From Oscillospiraceae bacterium (GTDB lineage Bacteria > Bacillota > Clostridia > Oscillospirales > Ruminococcaceae), in NCBI GenBank assembly GCA_031267245.1, contig JAIRZL010000052.1, positions 1-39,942 on the forward strand: a stretch of 39,942 nucleotides of DNA, read 5' to 3'. Within the stretch, counting starts at the first letter, position 1. Each line of letters opens with the position of its first letter. The notes under the pieces were generated by a model. That model had not been told where the DNA came from. It saw only the letters and a list, made by a program, of their open reading frames with translations, and ran no database searches. The position numbers were made by a program, and so were the translations under genes. Positions 18,943-28,950 of this stretch are shown here, piece after piece.

Positions 18943-19302
18943 GTGAAAGTAGCAATAGTAGGTTCTCGTAGCATTAACAATATTTCTGTGGCTTTTATTG
19001 CGGAGCATCTTCCGGAGGGATGCAACAAAATTATCAGCGGCGGCGCTCGCGGGGTGGATTCGCTGGCGCGGCAGCTTGCAACGAAGCATAACATACCGTT
19101 TCAATGTTTTCTGCCCAGCTACACGCTTTATGGCAAGGCGGCGCCTATTATTCGTAACAGCCAGATAGTTCAAAATGCCGATTTCGTGTTGGTTTTTTGG
19201 GATGGCAAGTCAAAAGGGTCTGCGTTTGTTATAAAACGCTGCCAAGCTTCATCAAAACCCTTTAAGGTGATAGAATGTTGGATAAAGACGTTTTCTTCAT
19301 GA
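18943..19302 (+). CDS. SLOG-superfamily (DUF2493-like) nucleotide-binding protein
   Basis: 'VKVAIVGSRSINN...ISGGARGVDSLARQLATKHNIPFQCFLPSYTLYGKAAPIIRNSQIVQNADFVLVFWDGKSKGSAFVIKRC'; GTG start proposed. Confidence 0.8.
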   Translation: MKVAIVGSRSINNISVAFIAEHLPEGCNKIISGGARGVDSLARQLATKHNIPFQCFLPSYTLYGKAAPIIRNSQIVQNADFVLVFWDGKSKGSAFVIKRCQASSKPFKVIECWIKTFSS

Positions 19303-19694
19303 AGGTCGCACTCTCTGAAGCAAGGAAAGCGTATTCGTTGGCAGAAGTTCCGGTGGGTGCAGTGGTTGTGAGAGATGGTATAATCATAAGCGCGGGGCAC
19401 AATCTTCGCGAGCACACACAAAGTGCGTTGGCGCATGCGGAGTTGTGCGCACTGGATGCAGCATGCGTAAAATTAAGGTCCTGGCGGTTGTTGGATTGTG
19501 TTCTTTATGTGACCCTTGAGCCATGCATGATGTGCATTGGCGCGGCAATTAACGCCCGCATGGCAAGCATTGTTTTTGGTTGCTCCTCGCAAGAATCCAG
19601 GAGTGCCAACATAACGGAGATAGATATTAAAGGTGGCGTTTTAGGAAATGAGTGTTCATTTTTGTTGTCGCATTTTTTTTTAAAATGCAGGTGA
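19275..19694 (+). CDS. tadA: tRNA-specific adenosine deaminase
   Basis: 'EVPVGAVVVRDGIIISAGHNLREHTQSALAHAELCALDAAC', 'LYVTLEPCMMCIGAAINARMASIVFGC'. Confidence 0.93.
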   Translation: MLDKDVFFMKVALSEARKAYSLAEVPVGAVVVRDGIIISAGHNLREHTQSALAHAELCALDAACVKLRSWRLLDCVLYVTLEPCMMCIGAAINARMASIVFGCSSQESRSANITEIDIKGGVLGNECSFLLSHFFLKCR

Positions 19695-19725
19695 CAGTAA
19701 ACGCATCTTAGGGTTGTTGATCTTT

Positions 19726-20844
19726 ATGTTAGGTTTAAAACAAAAAGAACGAGACGCACAGATCCTTAAGGTTGGTGTCATGGGTGTGTGCATGAATTTG
19801 TTGCTGGTGCTTATCAAATTAGCGATAGGTAAAGCAACAAATTCTGTTGCCCTAATCTGCGATTCCATAAACAACTTAATGGATGCAGGGGCTGCCATTG
19901 TTTCTATTGTAGGCGCCAAATTGGCAAGCAGATTGCCAACAAAAAAACACCCATATGGTTACGGCCGGATAGAATATATAGCAGGATTGATTATCTCTAT
20001 TGCTATCCTTGTATGCGGATTGTTTTTCTTAAAGGAATCTGTAATAGCCATTGCGCAGCCCAAAAAAGTTCACTTCGATTGGTTTTCAATTCTTGGCATT
20101 GCGTTTGGTATTGTTATTAAAATTTACCTTTGGTGGCAGAACAAACAGATTGGTATAAAAATCAATTCGCACATGTTAAAAGCGGTGAGCATTGATGCGC
20201 TGGCCGATGTTTTGATTGCATCTTTGACCTTGGTTATTGCGGCGATTTCATCATTCTCGGATGTTAAAATCGATGGTTATATGGGGGTCTTTATATCGAT
20301 GTTTGTAATCCATTCCGGGTTAAAATTGATCCGTGAGATGTTTGGCAATATCATTGGGATGGGGATGGATAAGCCGATTGCGAACAAAATATATGCGAGA
20401 ATCATGCAGCAAGAGCTTGCCTGCGAAGCACACGACTTGATCTTTCACAATTATGGGCCAGAAAAATACATGGGCTCGGTGGAAGTGGGGATCAAGGATT
20501 ATTGCACCATTAAAGAAGTGTCTGACCTTTTTGCAAGGCTTAGAAGTGAAATTGAAGAGGAATTTGGCATTTTAATGACCTTTGGGATCTATTCCACCGG
20601 GGATTATGATGAAGAGTTATTCCGGATGGAAGAAGAGATTAAAGAGGTTGTAAAAAAGTTCGAACCTGTGCTTGGAGTTCACGCGTTCAGTGCCGATAAA
20701 CAAGCAAAAAAGATGCATCTGGATGTGGTTGCGGACTTTCAAGTAAGCAACGAACAAACGTTGAAAGCAGAGATTGTGTTAGCCATTGGGCAAAAATTCG
20801 AAGGCTATGATATTCTGGTGCATATTGACAGAGAATATATTTGA
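19726..20844 (+). CDS. Cation diffusion facilitator (CDF) family transporter
   Basis: 'NSVALICDSINNLMDAGAAIVSIVGAKLASRLPTKKHPYGYGRIEYIAGLIISIAIL', TM2/TM5 metal-site pattern 'SIDALADVL'. Confidence 0.93.
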   Translation: MLGLKQKERDAQILKVGVMGVCMNLLLVLIKLAIGKATNSVALICDSINNLMDAGAAIVSIVGAKLASRLPTKKHPYGYGRIEYIAGLIISIAILVCGLFFLKESVIAIAQPKKVHFDWFSILGIAFGIVIKIYLWWQNKQIGIKINSHMLKAVSIDALADVLIASLTLVIAAISSFSDVKIDGYMGVFISMFVIHSGLKLIREMFGNIIGMGMDKPIANKIYARIMQQELACEAHDLIFHNYGPEKYMGSVEVGIKDYCTIKEVSDLFARLRSEIEEEFGILMTFGIYSTGDYDEELFRMEEEIKEVVKKFEPVLGVHAFSADKQAKKMHLDVVADFQVSNEQTLKAEIVLAIGQKFEGYDILVHIDREYI

Positions 20845-20858
20845 AAGTAGGAGTGGGT

Positions 20859-21215
20859 ATGCAAAAGAAAGATTACCTTGAAACCCAAATTGAAGCACTG
20901 AGCAAAACATTTGCGGCGCTCTTTTTTGGAAAGAAAGATGTTAGGGAAATCTTTGAACAAGAAGAGGAATCAGAAGCGCCAAGCAATCCTTTGGATGCTA
21001 GGTTGTTGGAACTGCAACTTCAGAAACTATTAACAAGGGGTGAAAAAAACACCGCCCGCAGATTGTTGCAGGATGCCGTTCGCGAACATCCAACAGCAAG
21101 GATGCTGGAGGTTGCGCTTAATTTTTACCATTCGGCCCATCAGCAAGCGCTGATGACAGAAGAAGAAATCGAAGAAGATGTAGTAGCCATCAAAAAATGG
21201 TACCCACCTACCTAG
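20859..21215 (+). CDS. Small conserved-looking protein, possibly DUF6483-like
   Basis: RBS TAGGAG before ATG; 'MQKKDYLETQIEALSKTFAALFFGKKDVREIFEQEEE...LDARLLELQLQKLLTRGEKNTAR'; directly downstream of the CDF gene. Confidence 0.6.
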   Translation: MQKKDYLETQIEALSKTFAALFFGKKDVREIFEQEEESEAPSNPLDARLLELQLQKLLTRGEKNTARRLLQDAVREHPTARMLEVALNFYHSAHQQALMTEEEIEEDVVAIKKWYPPT

Positions 21216-21443
21216 CCCAATAGACAAATCTTGGCCGTGGATGAGGTGCCTCCCCTGCGCAGCAGCTTTTTTGCCGTCTCCGTGGCTGTGCTTGTGTGCT
21301 GGGGAATGAATGGTGTCGCTGATTTGTCAGATTTGGCTGTGTGAGAGGCAATTTGAAAGGTGCAGTGTGGCATGGGTTAGTTGAAAGTGTGGTATGCTGG
21401 AGCAGCTTTTAATATTTTGATGTTCACGAGAGGAGTTTTTGAA

Positions 21444-23849
21444 TTGTATGGTTTTTCAGAGATAGAAAAGAAATGGCAGGATAGGTGGTATTCTTCAGAC
21501 CTCTTTCTAGCGAAAGATGACACTTCGAAACCAAAATACTATCCACTTATAGAATTCCCGTATCCCTCTGGGAGTGGATTACATGTTGGGCATCCACGGC
21601 CATATATTGCGCTTGACATTGTTGCAAGAAAACGTAGGATGCAGGGCTTTAATGTGTTATATTGCATCGGTTGGGATGCCTTTGGGTTGCCAACCGAAAA
21701 TTATGCCATAAAAAACAAACTGCACCCTAGAATAGTTAGCCGGGGTAATATTAAGCGGTTTAAAGCGCAGGTGAAAAGACTAGGGATTTCTTTTGACTGG
21801 AGCAGGGAAATTGACACAACCGATGAGAATTATTACAAATGGACGCAGTGGATTTTTCTGCAGCTTTTCAAAAAAGGGTTGGCATATAAAAGTGAAGCGA
21901 TGGTTAATTGGTGCACTGGTTGTAAGGTGGTGCTTGCAAATGAAGAGGTGATCAATGGCACTTGCGAACGGTGTGCATCTGAGGTTGTCAAAAAGCAGAA
22001 GAATCAATGGATGCTAAGGATCACAAAATATGCACAGAGGTTAATCGACGACCTTGATGATGTTGATTACCCTTACAAAGTCAAGACATCACAGATCAAT
22101 TGGATCGGCCGTTCAGAGGGCGCTAACATGCAGTTTAAAACCACAGCAGGTGACCTTTTTGAGGTATTTACAACCAGGCCAGACACTATTTATGGGGTTA
22201 CATACATTGTTATTGCTCCGGAACACCAGTTTGTGCAAAAATGGCTGGGTTTGGCGGAAAATGCTACTGAAGTAAAGGATTATGTGCTGACGGCAGCAAG
22301 AAAAACAGATATTGAGCGGACCGACCTAAACAAAGATAAGACTGGCATACAAATTAAAGGAATCTATGCCGTTAACCCAATAAATCAAACTCACATTCCT
22401 ATCTGGGTTTCGGACTATGTTTTGACTTCATACGGCACTGGTGTGGTTATGGCTGTTCCTGCGCATGATACACGTGATTTTGAATTCGCCAAAAAATATT
22501 CTTTGCCGATCATTGACGTGGTCTCTTCCGATTTGGCTCCTCAAGAGCCGCCTTTCACTGGCAAAGACGGCACTATAATAAATTCCGAGATGATAAATGG
22601 ATTGTCGGTTGCAGATGCGCGCGAGGCGGTTATTAAGTGGCTGGAAGAAAATGGCTTGGGTAGGAGAAGTGTAAACTTTAAATTAAGAGACTGGGTCTTC
22701 TCGCGGCAGCGTTATTGGGGCGAGCCCATTCCCATTGTAAACTGCCCGCGCTGCGGTTATGTTCCTATCAGCGAATCTGAGCTGCCACTTCGGTTGCCGG
22801 ACATAGAGTCGTTTCAGCAAGCAGAGACCGGGGAATCTCCATTGGCGAATGTAAAGAGCTGGGTGGATGTGAAATGTCCTGAGTGTGGCAGTGATGCTCA
22901 GCGAGAAACCGACACCATGCCTCAATGGGCGGGTTCGTCTTGGTATTTTTTAAGATATTGTGATCCATTTAACGATCGAGAGTTGATTTCTCAACAAGCG
23001 CTTAAGTACTGGATGCCGGTGGATTGGTATAACGGCGGGATGGAGCACACCACTTTGCATCTCCTGTATTCGCGATTTTGGCACAAGTTTCTTTATGATA
23101 TTGGGGTTGTGCACACAAAAGAGCCGTATGCAAAACGCACGAGCCATGGTATGATCCTTGGCGAGAACAATGAAAAAATGAGCAAGTCGCGTGGCAATGT
23201 GGTTAACCCAGATGATGTGTTGGATCAATATGGGGCAGACACAATGCGGCTTTATGAGATGTTTATTGGGGATTTTGAGAGCGCAGCCTCTTGGGATACA
23301 AACTCGATAAAGGGTTGTTCCCGGTTTTTGGAGCGCGTTTTTGGCTTGCCGCAACTGTTGGTGGGCGAGCAAACAACAGATTTTAGCTCCAAGTTGAGAT
23401 CAATCATTAATAAGACCATTAAGAAGGTTTCTGCAGATATTGAGGTCATGAAATTCAATACGGCGATAGCTTCGCTTATGAGTTTATTAAACGAAATATA
23501 TGCAGTAGGCGAACTTAATAGATTTGAATTGAAAATTTTCTTGCTGTTGTTGTGTGTGTTTGCGCCGCATATTTCAGAAGAGGTGTGGGAGCGGTGCGGT
23601 TTTGATGGATTGGCTTGTGTGCAGAGTTGGCCGGGATTTTGTGGGGCAGATTGTCAGGATTCTGTTGTGGAGATTGCTGTTCAGGTAAACGGCAGGATAA
23701 AAACAAAAATATTGTTGTCGCCAGATACAAAAGAGGAAGAAGCTTTTAGATTGGCAAAAGAAAACGCGATTGTCCGCCAGGCCATTGCGGGGGGGGAAAT
23801 AAGCAAAGAAGTTTATGTGCCAAAGAGTTTGATCAATTTTGTTTTGTGA
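21444..23849 (+). CDS. leuS: Leucine--tRNA ligase
   Basis: 'YPSGSGLHVGHPRPYIALDIVARKRRMQGFNVL', editing domain 'FTTRPDTIYGVTYIVIAPEH', 'KMSKSRGNVVNPDDV'; TTG start 9 nt after GAGGAG. Confidence 0.96.
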   Translation: MYGFSEIEKKWQDRWYSSDLFLAKDDTSKPKYYPLIEFPYPSGSGLHVGHPRPYIALDIVARKRRMQGFNVLYCIGWDAFGLPTENYAIKNKLHPRIVSRGNIKRFKAQVKRLGISFDWSREIDTTDENYYKWTQWIFLQLFKKGLAYKSEAMVNWCTGCKVVLANEEVINGTCERCASEVVKKQKNQWMLRITKYAQRLIDDLDDVDYPYKVKTSQINWIGRSEGANMQFKTTAGDLFEVFTTRPDTIYGVTYIVIAPEHQFVQKWLGLAENATEVKDYVLTAARKTDIERTDLNKDKTGIQIKGIYAVNPINQTHIPIWVSDYVLTSYGTGVVMAVPAHDTRDFEFAKKYSLPIIDVVSSDLAPQEPPFTGKDGTIINSEMINGLSVADAREAVIKWLEENGLGRRSVNFKLRDWVFSRQRYWGEPIPIVNCPRCGYVPISESELPLRLPDIESFQQAETGESPLANVKSWVDVKCPECGSDAQRETDTMPQWAGSSWYFLRYCDPFNDRELISQQALKYWMPVDWYNGGMEHTTLHLLYSRFWHKFLYDIGVVHTKEPYAKRTSHGMILGENNEKMSKSRGNVVNPDDVLDQYGADTMRLYEMFIGDFESAASWDTNSIKGCSRFLERVFGLPQLLVGEQTTDFSSKLRSIINKTIKKVSADIEVMKFNTAIASLMSLLNEIYAVGELNRFELKIFLLLLCVFAPHISEEVWERCGFDGLACVQSWPGFCGADCQDSVVEIAVQVNGRIKTKILLSPDTKEEEAFRLAKENAIVRQAIAGGEISKEVYVPKSLINFVL

Positions 23850-24173
23850 GAACTGGCAGCCGAAGGCCAAACGTTGGTGAGTTACATTAGACTGCTTAGT
23901 AAACGGAGTTGCGAATCGGTTGGTTTTTTGCTGCCTTTGCCGAACGCTATTGTTGTTCTATCTGTGTTTTTGCTAAAGATAGAAAATTACGGCATCACGC
24001 CCGGCGTTGCCGAGTTGCGTGTCTTGCTTTCTGGGGTCTTTTGGATTGATCTGCTTTTGTGGAAAGTTAGTTTGTTTTGCTTGGTGGTGACGGCGAGCTT
24101 TCTATTGCAATTTCCTGGTGTAATTGTCACCGAAAAGTTGTTTCTGTTTGTTCTTGACGCACAGAAAATGAAA

Positions 24174-24210
24174 AGGGAAGGGCGCTACTTCTTTAGTGGC
24201 GACCTTCCCT
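24174..24210 (-). terminator. Putative terminator of argS
   Basis: AGGGAAGGGCGCTACTTCTTTAGTGGCGACCTTCCCT hairpin, followed on the minus strand by TTTTCATTTTC. Confidence 0.55.
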
Positions 24211-24284
24211 GAATTAATTCTTACGTCTGTTTTTGCTGTGGTGCTGGGTGATTGCCGGGGTTGTCTGTGAAATACATGGGGTGT

Positions 24285-25961
24285 TTACATTTGTTGTGGT
24301 GCGGAAATATTCAGCAAGGCTAGGCCATCGCCTAAGACGCTCCTTGTGGCATCGCAGAGCAGCAGCCGGTGTTGCGAGATGGCGTCGGTATCTGAAAACA
24401 CTTTGCATGTGGAATAAAACTTGTGGAACATGGCTGCCAATTCCATAAGATACTTATCTAACAAGGATGAATTTAAAGTGGTAGCTATTTCCTCCACCGT
24501 GACAGGGTAAGCAATTAGGCATTTGATTAGTTCTTGCTCTGGTTCTGAGAAGATAATATCTGGTTGGCTGGCCACACACGGGATGTCTTGTGCTTTTCGC
24601 ATAATGCTGCAGATGCGTGCATGTGCATACTGGATGTAATAAACGGGATTCCTGTTTGATTCTTCAATCGCCAGGTCCATATCAAAATCAAAATGCGTAT
24701 TGATCTCTCGGAAGTTAAAAAAGAATCGTGCAGCATCAACCGACACCTCATCCAAGAGATCTTCCAGAGTTACTGCGTTCCCGGAACGTTTGCTCATTTT
24801 CACTACCTTGCCGTCTTTAACCAGACGCACCACCTGCATTAGAAGAACGGTTAGCCGTGCGGGATCTATTCCAAGATCCAACAAGGCGTTTTTTAGCCGC
24901 TCTACATGCCCATGATGATCTGCGCCCCATATGTTTATGCATCTGTCAAATTTGCGCTTCTCAAGCTTGTTTGCATGATATGCGATGTCTGTTGCGAAAT
25001 ATGTGTATTTCCCATTCGCTCGCTCTAGTACTTCGTCTTTTGTGTTTTCGTTGGCCTTGCTGAACCGGTACCAAAGCGCACCATCTTTTGTGTATGTAAG
25101 CCCTTTTTGAGATAACCGCATAATAACATCTTTAACCGCTGCGCTTTCAATCAGAGAGCTCTCTTTGAACCAGGAATCATACCTAACCCGATACTTTTCA
25201 AGAACTGCTACCATATTTGCGATATTGTGTTCTAGTGCGTAGTTTAGCAGCGCGGTTTCTCGAACTGTTGTGCTGCTTTCCAAGGGCTCATCCCCATGCT
25301 GGGCAATGTATTCGTGTGCCAACTGTTTTATGTCTGCTCCATGGTAACCGTCCTCCGGGAATTCAACAATCTGTTCGCCTTTTAATTCTTGCAAAAGCCT
25401 TGCATCCAGAGACTGTTTAAATAGCGCAACCTGGTTCCCTGAATCATTAACAAAAAACTCTTTTGTTACACTATAGCCTGCTCGTGCCATTATGTTGCCC
25501 AAACAATCACCGATTGCGCCACCTCTGGCGTTCCCCAGGTGCATGGGGCCGGTAGGGTTGGCAGAAACATACTCTAGGATGATTCTTTTTTGTTTCTGCG
25601 GGTTTTCAGCAAGCATCTCATTAATGCTGCCTAGCGCCGTCTTGTAGAAATCATTCGCCATCCGAAAATTAATGAACCCTGACCGCACGGTGGCCTCCTT
25701 AAGCTGTGTGCCTGCCAGGTTAATCTCTGAAGCTATCATTTCTGCGATTTTTTGTGGTGGTTGCTGCAGATGTTTGGCGTTAACCATGGCAATGTTGGAT
25801 GCAAAGTCACCGAACGGTTTGTTGGGCGTGTATTCGATTGCAAACCTTTCCATTTTTTGTGGATCTAACCCGTGTGCAACAAACAGTCCTTTAATCTTGT
25901 CTGAAAGAATCTGTTGGAGCTTGGTTTCTATAGCGGCTATCAGATTCAACATTAACTTCAT
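24285..25961 (-). CDS. argS: Arginine--tRNA ligase
   Basis: 'LEYVSANPTGPMHLGNARGGAIGDCLGNIMARAGYSVTKEFFVNDSGNQ', 'YFATDIAYHANKLE', 'VKMSKRSGNAVTLEDLLDEV'. Confidence 0.97.
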   Translation of the reverse strand: MKLMLNLIAAIETKLQQILSDKIKGLFVAHGLDPQKMERFAIEYTPNKPFGDFASNIAMVNAKHLQQPPQKIAEMIASEINLAGTQLKEATVRSGFINFRMANDFYKTALGSINEMLAENPQKQKRIILEYVSANPTGPMHLGNARGGAIGDCLGNIMARAGYSVTKEFFVNDSGNQVALFKQSLDARLLQELKGEQIVEFPEDGYHGADIKQLAHEYIAQHGDEPLESSTTVRETALLNYALEHNIANMVAVLEKYRVRYDSWFKESSLIESAAVKDVIMRLSQKGLTYTKDGALWYRFSKANENTKDEVLERANGKYTYFATDIAYHANKLEKRKFDRCINIWGADHHGHVERLKNALLDLGIDPARLTVLLMQVVRLVKDGKVVKMSKRSGNAVTLEDLLDEVSVDAARFFFNFREINTHFDFDMDLAIEESNRNPVYYIQYAHARICSIMRKAQDIPCVASQPDIIFSEPEQELIKCLIAYPVTVEEIATTLNSSLLDKYLMELAAMFHKFYSTCKVFSDTDAISQHRLLLCDATRSVLGDGLALLNISAPQQM

Positions 25962-26013
25962 CCTTCTTTTTTTGTCAACGCCATTTAGTTTTTCGGCGGA
26001 CTACAACCACTCC

Positions 26014-26880
26014 ACTTGCTAGCCTTTGCCCTGCCCTGGAACGTGATAACCTGAAGCTCGCATTGCTAAGGAGGGACTCAAGCCACGCCGTTCGCTTTCC
26101 GCTAGCTAGATGCCGGGAGAGGGCGTTGTGGCTAACGTAGCGGCTCTTCTAGCTGGCTTCCAAAACAACCACAAACTTGCTAGCCTTTGCCCTGCCTTGG
26201 AACGTGATAGCCTGCTGATTTCGCTTGCTACTAGACGGTTCAAACGTTTGCCGTTCCCTTTACGCTAGCTAGATGCGCGGAGAAGGCCCGGCGGCTAACG
26301 TCGTCGCTGTTATCGTGGCACACAACGGGCAGCCACTTGCTAGATCTTGGGCCCGGCACGAAAGGTGATACACCGCTGATCCCGCAGCTACTGACGGCCC
26401 AAAGGCTTGCCGTTCCCTTCCCGCTACCAGGATTCTCGGCGCTTGAATGTTGTAACGTGATGTAAATTGCCCATCATACGGGCAATGCCGCCCTCGGCCC
26501 GGTTTTGCACAGCCATTCCCGTTTTTCGGCAACAGGTTTCTGTTCGCAAAGCAGCCTTGCGCGAGGAAAGGGTTTCGCTCCGTAGACTGTTAACAGGATT
26601 CTCGGAGGTTGTTAGTCGCTAACTTTGTGGGCGAGTGACCAGCAGGCCGGCAATGCTGCGCGCTTCGGACGGCTGGTCAAAACCATTTCGGTTTTAGGTC
26701 GCGATACAACTGCTAAATGCCACCCTTCTTTCCCTGTTAGTTGTTTGCTGCTCGGCTACACACAGCAAAGTCACTCGTCCCAGCGCCGCATAGGTTGATA
26801 CCATGATGCTCATCCAGCTACTGACGAGTCAAAGGCTTGCCGTTGCGCTTTCCACGAGCTAGAGGCCGGGAGAGCGCAAG
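26014..26880. repeat. Diverged ~160-bp repeat, at least four copies
   Basis: 'acttgctag.cttt..cc.g.c..gaa.gtgata....tga...cgc..gctact.....caa...ttgccgtt.cctt..cgctagctag' starting 26014, 26175, 26335 (offsets 161, 160) and a further copy near 26776. Confidence 0.8.
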
Positions 26881-27181
26881 CAAAGAGCTCCCAAATGCGT
26901 TACTTCTTCCGTTTGTAAGCTGGTTGCCATCCTTCTTTCCCTGTTAGTTGTGTGCTTCGCGGATATAGGGTGGCACATGCCGTTCGCTGCCAGGTCTGCT
27001 GCTTCGTCGACGTAGAATCGCAAAACGCAACGTATCCTTGGCCCGCTCTGTCGCAGACTGCTGGGTGGTCGCCTGGTGGCCGCAGAATGCTTTGTCATCG
27101 CCATTTCGGCTCTCTGGTTACCAACAACCAGCAAATGCTTTACACTTGACGAGCTTCTTAGGGGAGGAAGGTGCCTATCAG

Positions 27182-27266
27182 GCCGCTGCCGGCGACCAAG
27201 ACTGTTAGTCTTGCTTTCCCTAACGCGGGTACCGCCAAACTGGCGGATGTCGCGGCCAAAGGCCGC
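27182..27266. other. Cluster of short perfect hairpins
   Basis: GCCG-ctgc-CGGC (27182-27193), AAGACT-gtt-AGTCTT (27198-27212), CCGCCA-aac-TGGCGG (27232-27246), GCGGCC-aaa-GGCCGC (27252-27266). Confidence 0.85.
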
Positions 27267-27303
27267 AAAATGGGAATGGGGCTCAAAGCGCCGCTGGTTT
27301 TCT

Positions 27304-27972
27304 TTAAGTTTCCACGATTCCTTCGCGGCAGTGGCGCATCACCCCTTTGGTTAATTGTGAGTTGGGGGGAGGGGTCCATGTTATCGCGTTTGCGCCTGCA
27401 TCAATGGTCTTTTTTATGGTTTCGCTACTGGGCCCCCCTGTTGCCATAATTGTGGCTTCTGGAAAAGCTGTGCGGATTTGTTTAACAACTTGTGGGGTTT
27501 TTTCTGCTGCTGAAACGTTAAGGATTGTCGCGCCGGCCTCCAGCCGCTCCTGGATTGTTTTTGTGTTGGATGTTAACACAGTTACAATGATGGGGATATC
27601 AATAATTTCGTAGATTGCCTTTATTACGCTGTTCTTTGTCGGCGCGTTTAAAACCACTGCCCGAGCTCCTTGGTTTTCTGCTTGGAAGGCCATGTTAACT
27701 GCGCGTTGTCCCGTTGTTATCCCTCCGCCAACACCAACAAAAACCGGAACCTCAGCGGCTGCTATGATCGCTTCACTGATTTTGGATTGCGCGGTAAAAG
27801 GGTAAACTGCAATCACGGCGTCGGCGTTACTATTTCTTATTATTGCTATATCTGTGGAAAACACAACGGCTTTAATCAATGTGCCAAAAATTTTAATGCC
27901 GCTCGCCTGCCACAACTCATCTGGAACGCGAACCATATGGCACCTAAGTTTTCCATTTATTTCTGGTATCAT
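27304..27972 (-). CDS. TIM-barrel-like conserved protein of unknown function
   Basis: 'IRNSNADAVIAVYPFTAQSKISEAIIAAAEVPVFVGVGGGITTGQRAVNMAFQAENQGARAVVLNAPT', 'TIMATGGPSSETIKKTIDAGANAITWTPP' phosphate-binding-type repeats; ORF open to 28095, start proposed after GGGAG. Confidence 0.75.
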   Translation of the reverse strand: MIPEINGKLRCHMVRVPDELWQASGIKIFGTLIKAVVFSTDIAIIRNSNADAVIAVYPFTAQSKISEAIIAAAEVPVFVGVGGGITTGQRAVNMAFQAENQGARAVVLNAPTKNSVIKAIYEIIDIPIIVTVLTSNTKTIQERLEAGATILNVSAAEKTPQVVKQIRTAFPEATIMATGGPSSETIKKTIDAGANAITWTPPPNSQLTKGVMRHCREGIVET

Positions 27973-28100
27973 CCTCTTCATCTCCCTTCTCTCTTTTGCA
28001 GGTAGCCATAGTTCTTGCCAATTAATGGGTGTTTGGATTCGGTTAAAGTTTTCTGCCAACAGAATTAAACCTTGACAAAAAAGCTCGCCATCCAATGGTC

Positions 28101-28950
28101 ACCCAGGTGTTAAGTGTGCCGGCTACAAGTGCGTTCTTGGGTCGCGCGGGGTTCGTACTGTAGTGCTGTAGTTGTGGGCAAGTTTCACGCATCCACAATT
28201 CAGCAGCACCGATGGTGTTTTTTGTGCCTGTTGGCCCGCCGCAAGGTTTGGGAGCCTTGTTGCGATGGTAAAAACGTTTGGTTTTTCCTGTTGCTGCGGT
28301 TTTTTAAAAACTAACCAGGTGGCCAAGCCATTGCGCGCTGGCCAAGCACATGGAAATGTATGTGATCAACGGTTTGTCCAGCTAAGTTGCCATGGTTTGT
28401 TATCACGCGGAATCCGTTTTCCAGTTCTAGTTCTTTTGCAAGAGCAGCAATAACTTCAAACACTTCGGAGATAATGCCGCTGTTTTCTTTATTTAACTCC
28501 ATAACAGAATTGATGTGTATCTTGGGAATCACCAAAAAATGCAAAGGGGCTACCGGATTGACGTCATAAAAAGCCAAAACCTGCTTCCCTTCACAAAGAA
28601 TATTTGCCTTTGATTTCCCCTCTACAATGTCACAAAAAATACATCCATTCAAAAGAAACAACCTTCCTTGCTTTATTTTTAATTTGCCTAAAAAAGCATT
28701 TGCTTGCCACGAACAGTAAGATTGGGCGTCAAGTTGCCAGGTGTTAAGTGCACCGGCTACAAGTGCGTTCTTGGGTCGCGCGTGGTGCCCGCTAGTTGTG
28801 GGCAAGTCACTTCATCAATTCATCAGCCCTGATGTATTTGTTTGTGCCTGTTGGCCCGCCGCAAGATTGGGGAGCCTTGTTGCGCTGGTAGAAACGTTTG
28901 GTTTCTCCCGTTGCTGCGGTTTTCTAAAAACTAGCTCGGTGAGGTCATTG
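28101..28950. repeat. Two direct copies of a ~210-bp repeat flanking the HIT gene
   Basis: 28101-28330 and 28735-28955 share 'ggtgttaagtg..ccggctacaagtgcgttcttgggtcgcgcg' and 'tttgtgcctgttggcccgccgcaag.tt.gggagccttgttgcg.tggta.aaacgtttggttt.tcc.gttgctgcggtttt.taaaaacta'. Confidence 0.92.
28311..28652 (-). CDS. HIT family (HINT-like) nucleotide hydrolase
   Basis: 'CIFCDIVEGKSKANILCEGKQVLAFYDVNPVAPLHFLVIPKIHINSVMEL...NHGNLAGQTVDHIHFHVLGQRAM' with HxHxH; TTG start after GGAAGG. Confidence 0.93.
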   Translation of the reverse strand: MNGCIFCDIVEGKSKANILCEGKQVLAFYDVNPVAPLHFLVIPKIHINSVMELNKENSGIISEVFEVIAALAKELELENGFRVITNHGNLAGQTVDHIHFHVLGQRAMAWPPG

